Below are positions 7,126-10,000 of a stretch of DNA of 10,000 nucleotides, one piece after another. The notes under the pieces were generated by a model. It was given only the letters and a program-made list of their open reading frames with translations. It was not told the DNA's origin and made no database searches. The translations under genes were made by a program, and so were the position numbers. Source of the DNA: Halisarca cf. caerulea (Eukaryota > Porifera > Demospongiae > Chondrillida > Halisarcidae); assembly GCA_963170055.1 (NCBI GenBank), contig CAUJGJ010000447.1:1-10000 (forward strand). Reading direction: 5' to 3'. Each line of letters starts with the position of its first letter. Within the stretch, counting starts at the first letter, position 1.

Positions 7126-8385
7126 TGCAGGTACTGCAACCAGTACAACCAAGGCAAATATTACAACCACTGCAACCACTGCAACCACTGCAACTACTGC
7201 AACCACTGCAACTACTACAACTACTACAACTACTGCAACCACTGCAACTACTACAACTACTACAACTACTGCAACCACTGCAACTACTGCAACCACTGCA
7301 ACCACTGCAACTACTGCAACCACTGCAACTACTGCAACTACTGCAATCACTGCAACTACTACAACTACTGCAACCACTACAACTACTGCAACCACTGCAA
7401 CTACTGCAACTACTGCAACCATTGCAACTACTGCAACTACTGCGACCACTGCAACTACTGCAACTACTGCAACCACTGCAACTACTGCAACCACTGCAAC
7501 TACTACAACTACTGCAACTACTACAACTACTGCAACCATTGCAACTACTGCAACTACTGCAACCACTGCAACTACTACAACTACTGCAACCACTGCAACT
7601 ACTGCAACTACTGCAACCACTGCGACCACTGCAACTACTGCAACCACTGCAACTATTGCGACCACTGCAACCACTGCAACCACTGCGACCACTGCAACTA
7701 CTGCAACTACTGCGACCACTGCAACTACTGCGACCACTGCAACTACTGCGACCACTGCAACTACTGCAACCACTACAACCACTGCAACTACTGCAACTAC
7801 TGCAACCACTGCAACCACTGCAACTACTGCGACCACTGCAACTACTGCAACTACTGCAACTACTACAACTACTGCAACCACTGCAACTACTACAACTACT
7901 GCAACCACTGCAACCACTGCAACTACTGCAACCACTGCAACTACTGCAACTACTACAACTACTGCGACCACTGCAACTACTGCAACTACTGCAACTACTG
8001 CAACCACTACAACCACTACAACCACTACAACTACTGCAACTACTGCAACCACTACAACTACTACAACTACTACAACTACTGCAACTACTGCAACTACTGC
8101 AACTACTACAACTACTGCAACCACTGCAACTACTACAACTACTACAACCACTGCAACTACTGCAACCACTGCAACTACTGCAACCACTGCAACTACTGCA
8201 ACTACTACAACTACTGCGACCACTGCAACTACTGCAACTACTGCAACTACTGCAACCACTACAACTACTGCAACTACTGCAACCACTGCAACTACTGCAA
8301 CCACTGTGACCACTGCAACCACTGCAACTACTACAACTACTGCAACTACGGCAACTACTGCAACTACTACAACTAATACAACTAC
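7126..8385. repeat. 9-bp minisatellite, right arm (TRCAACYAC)n
   Basis: This is the complement-orientation counterpart of the left array, 140 units in unbroken 9-bp register. The first few units (7126-7161) are degenerate, mirroring the inner end of the left array. About ten units carry the variant TGCGACCAC, creating CpG sites (for example at 7441, 7621, 7684, 7711, 7729 and 7747). The visible left array has only one such unit. Long ORFs through it on both strands (Gln/Leu/Pro, Cys/Asn/His, Ser/Cys or Val/Ala-only) are repeat artefacts. Confidence 0.97.
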
Positions 8386-8573
8386 TGCACATGAACATGT
8401 TACATGTGGTATTCATTATGTGAAGATATAACTTGCACACATGAACCATGAACATGTAACTTGCATACATGAACATGTAACATGCATTTCGTGAGTCTTA
8501 CACGAAGAAATAACCGTACATTTGGAAAATTAGTCGGCCATTTTGCTGCTCATGGCATGATAATGTGTGCAGG
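8386..8573. other. Spacer between the two minisatellites, with a small 21-bp repeat
   Basis: CATGAACATGTAAC occurs at 8447-8460 and 8468-8481 (21-bp spacing), with a one-base variant at 8390-8403. The word contains the palindrome ACATGT. No gene is visible. This stretch may be the true outer terminus of the transposon or its flanking genomic DNA; the left counterpart lies outside the window, so it cannot be decided. Confidence 0.5.
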
Positions 8574-9581
8574 TATGTACAGGATGATGTGTGCAGGTAT
8601 GTACAGGATGATGTGTGTATGTACGTACAGGATGATGTGTGTAGGTACGTACAGGATGATGTGTGTATGTACGTACAGGATGATGTGTGTAGGTACGTAC
8701 AGGATGATGTGTGTAGGTACGTACAGGATGATGTGTGTAGGTACGTACAGGATGATGTGTGTAGGTACGTACAGGATGATGTGTGTAGGTACGTACAGGA
8801 TGATGTGTGTAGGTACGTACAGGATGATGTGTGTAGGTACGTACAGGATGATGTGTGTAGGTACGTACAGGATGATGTGTGCAGGTACGTACAGGATGAT
8901 GTGTGCAGGTACGTACAGGATGATGTGTGCAGGTACGTGCAGGATGATGTGTGTAGGTACGTACAGAATGATGTGTGCAGGTACGTACAGGATGATGTGT
9001 GCAGGTACGTAGGGGATGATGTGTGTAGGTACGTACAGAATGATGTGTGTAGGTACGTACAGGATGATGTGTGTACGTACGTACAGGATGATGTGTGTAG
9101 GTACGTACAGGATGATGTGTGTAGGTACGTACAGGATGATGTGTGTAGGTACGTACAGGATGATGTGTGTAGGTACGTACAGGATGATGTGTGTAGGTAC
9201 GTACAGGTTGATGTGTGTAGGTACGTACAGGATGATGTGTGTAGGTACGTACAGGATGATGTGTGCAGGTACGTACAGGATGATGTGTGTAGGTACGTAC
9301 AGGATGATGTGTGCAGGTACGCACAGGATGATGTGTGCAGGTACGTACAGGATGATGTGTGTAGGTACGTACAGGATGATGTGTGTAGGTACGTACAGGA
9401 TGATGTGTGTAGGTACGTACAGGATGATGAGTGCAGGTACGTACAGGATGATGTGTGCAGGTACATAGGGGATGATGTGTGCAGGTACGTACAGGATGAT
9501 GTGTGTAGGTACGTACAGGATGATGTGTGCAGGTACATAGGGGATGATGTGTGCAGGTACATATATGATAATGTGTATATG
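8574..9581. repeat. 24-bp minisatellite, 42 units
   Basis: The consensus unit TACGTACAGGATGATGTGTGTAGG repeats 42 times without any register change; the last unit (9558-9581) is degenerate. The commonest variant changes GTGTGTAG to GTGTGCAG. Rarer ones change TACAGG to TAGGGG (9007 region, 9461 and 9533). The unit contains the self-complementary word GTACGTAC. Since 24 is divisible by three and the unit lacks stops in most frames, ORFs over 350 codons appear on both strands (for example 8565-9641 plus, 8498-9622 minus). None has non-repeat sequence suggesting a real protein. Confidence 0.97.
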
Positions 9582-10000
9582 TACGTATACGTATGTACAA
9601 ACATATACAAACCAAACCACATTACAGTAAGACTTGCTTAGTGAGTATATCGATCAAAGGGAAGACGAACTCAGTACTTCTTATATCAGAGATACGTACT
9701 TACCATCAGGACAGATTTATGTACTGTATGTATAGGAGGGGACAGAATGAGGAGTACTTACTACCCAGGCCAGGAGTGATCACTACCCCGGGTACTTACT
9801 ATGCAAGTTCTACAGTGTTTTGCTGCATGATTTGAAATGCTATATATATGGACACAATAAAAATTTAATATTGGCTCTTGTCTGCAAAATTGTACGTGTA
9901 CTGCTTCATTTTCTACTGCTACTGTGAAACCTCTTTAATCTGACATTCTCTCTAATTTGACCATCTTGTGAGGTACAGTCACAATACTAAGTATATGCTA
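9582..10000. other. Right flank, no supported gene
   Basis: An 80-codon ORF (9593-9835) lacks any recognisable domain. The word GTACTTAC occurs three times (9696-9703, 9754-9761, 9792-9799). An AATAAA hexamer lies at 9856-9861, next to a TATATATA run, but nothing upstream supports a transcript. The last 80 bases contain a possible transposon end, listed separately. Confidence 0.5.
9921..9966. mobile_element. Possible pogo/Tigger-like transposon end
   Basis: ACTGTGAAACCTCTTTAATC, continuing TGACATT and then a second CTAATTTGACCATC, resembles the CAGTxxAACCTCxxTAATCCGACA type of terminal inverted repeat in pogo/Tigger elements. It also has the internal doubling of the TAATCYGAC word seen in some of them. 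No matching opposite end is visible, since the window stops 34 bp later. The assignment is from memory of the motif and is weak. Confidence 0.3.

Larger units (their letters stand above)
1..8385 (+). mobile_element. Foldback-like DNA transposon with long tandem-repeat-bearing inverted arms (left end outside window)
   Basis: The left arm (1-2343) and right arm (6071-8385) are reverse complements, with an unrelated core of about 3.7 kb between them that holds a decayed DDE-type transposase gene. The arms match from the 9-bp minisatellite through about 1.1 kb of unique sequence to a shared inner end near TGTATTCC(T)TTGCTC (2324-2339 and its complement near 6075-6091). Long inverted ends built partly of short tandem repeats resemble foldback elements. 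The coding content is what an autonomous class II element would carry. The outer left terminus lies beyond position 1 and no target-site duplication for the whole element can be identified. The right terminus is placed at the end of the 9-bp array, but the element could extend further. The family is not certain: Mutator-like and KDZ-like superfamilies are both possible. Confidence 0.7.
6071..8385. repeat. Right arm of long inverted repeat
   Basis: This is the reverse complement of 1-2343. The inner end is at the AGAGCAAAGGAATACAC block (about 6075-6091), after which the match runs outward through the nested insertion into the 9-bp array. At 6091-6100 a few extra bases (near CCATGTAATA) are absent from the left arm. 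ORFs inside it, such as 6518-6865 on the + strand, have a counterpart in the left arm only because the DNA is duplicated. The few differences between the two versions change amino acids or shift the frame, so they do not look like protein-constrained sequence. Confidence 0.9.

Noticed and set aside
6982..8476. Four overlapping ORFs of about 390-490 codons in the right array (Cys/Asn/His, Ser/Cys, Gln/Leu and Val/Ala)
   Set aside because: All come from the same tandem array read in different frames. No frame has non-repeat sequence of convincing coding character.
8574..9581. CRISPR array
   Set aside because: The 24-bp units are directly contiguous with no unique spacers, and the window is eukaryotic in character.
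8482..9641. ORFs over 350 codons on both strands of the 24-bp array, suggesting a repetitive secreted or structural protein
   Set aside because: The unit length is a multiple of three and lacks stops in several frames at once. There is no signal peptide or unique flanking domain, and no frame is favoured by its substitutions.

Overview
The window is eukaryotic repeat DNA: no bacterial-style operons, ribosome-binding sites or RNA genes are visible. Minisatellites, a MITE-like insertion, a short (TTAGGG)n-like tract and a decayed transposase with OTU and CXC domains suggest an invertebrate metazoan. The CCGCGAAATTT-type insertion motifs recall sponge genomes, but the species cannot be fixed from this sequence.

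Layout. Positions 1-2343 and 6071-8385 are the two arms of one very long inverted repeat. Each arm has about 1.1 kb of unique sequence on the inner side. On the outer side each has about 1.25 kb of a 9-bp minisatellite (GTTGYAGTR on the left, its complement on the right). Both arms carry, at the same site, a roughly 0.5-kb MITE-like insertion with ~33-bp terminal inverted repeats and a 6-bp flanking direct repeat. The left array runs off the window edge, so the left end of the element is not seen.

Between the arms (2344-6070) lies one decayed gene on the + strand, about 2858-5587. It reads as an RNase H-fold (DDE-type) transposase, then an OTU-type cysteine protease domain, then a tesmin/TSO1-like CXC domain. 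At least eight reading-frame changes and several stop codons break it. All four catalytic or metal-binding signatures can still be recognised. The simplest reading is a fossil class II DNA transposon with foldback-like arms, in which one polyprotein-like transposase served the inverted ends.

To the right of the element, 8386-8573 is a short spacer with a small 21-bp repeat. It is followed by a second, unrelated minisatellite (42 units of 24 bp, 8574-9581). From 9582 to 10000 there is no supported gene, only short repeats and a pogo/Tigger-like terminal motif. The very long ORFs inside the two minisatellites arise because the repeat units are multiples of three bases without stops; they are not called as genes.
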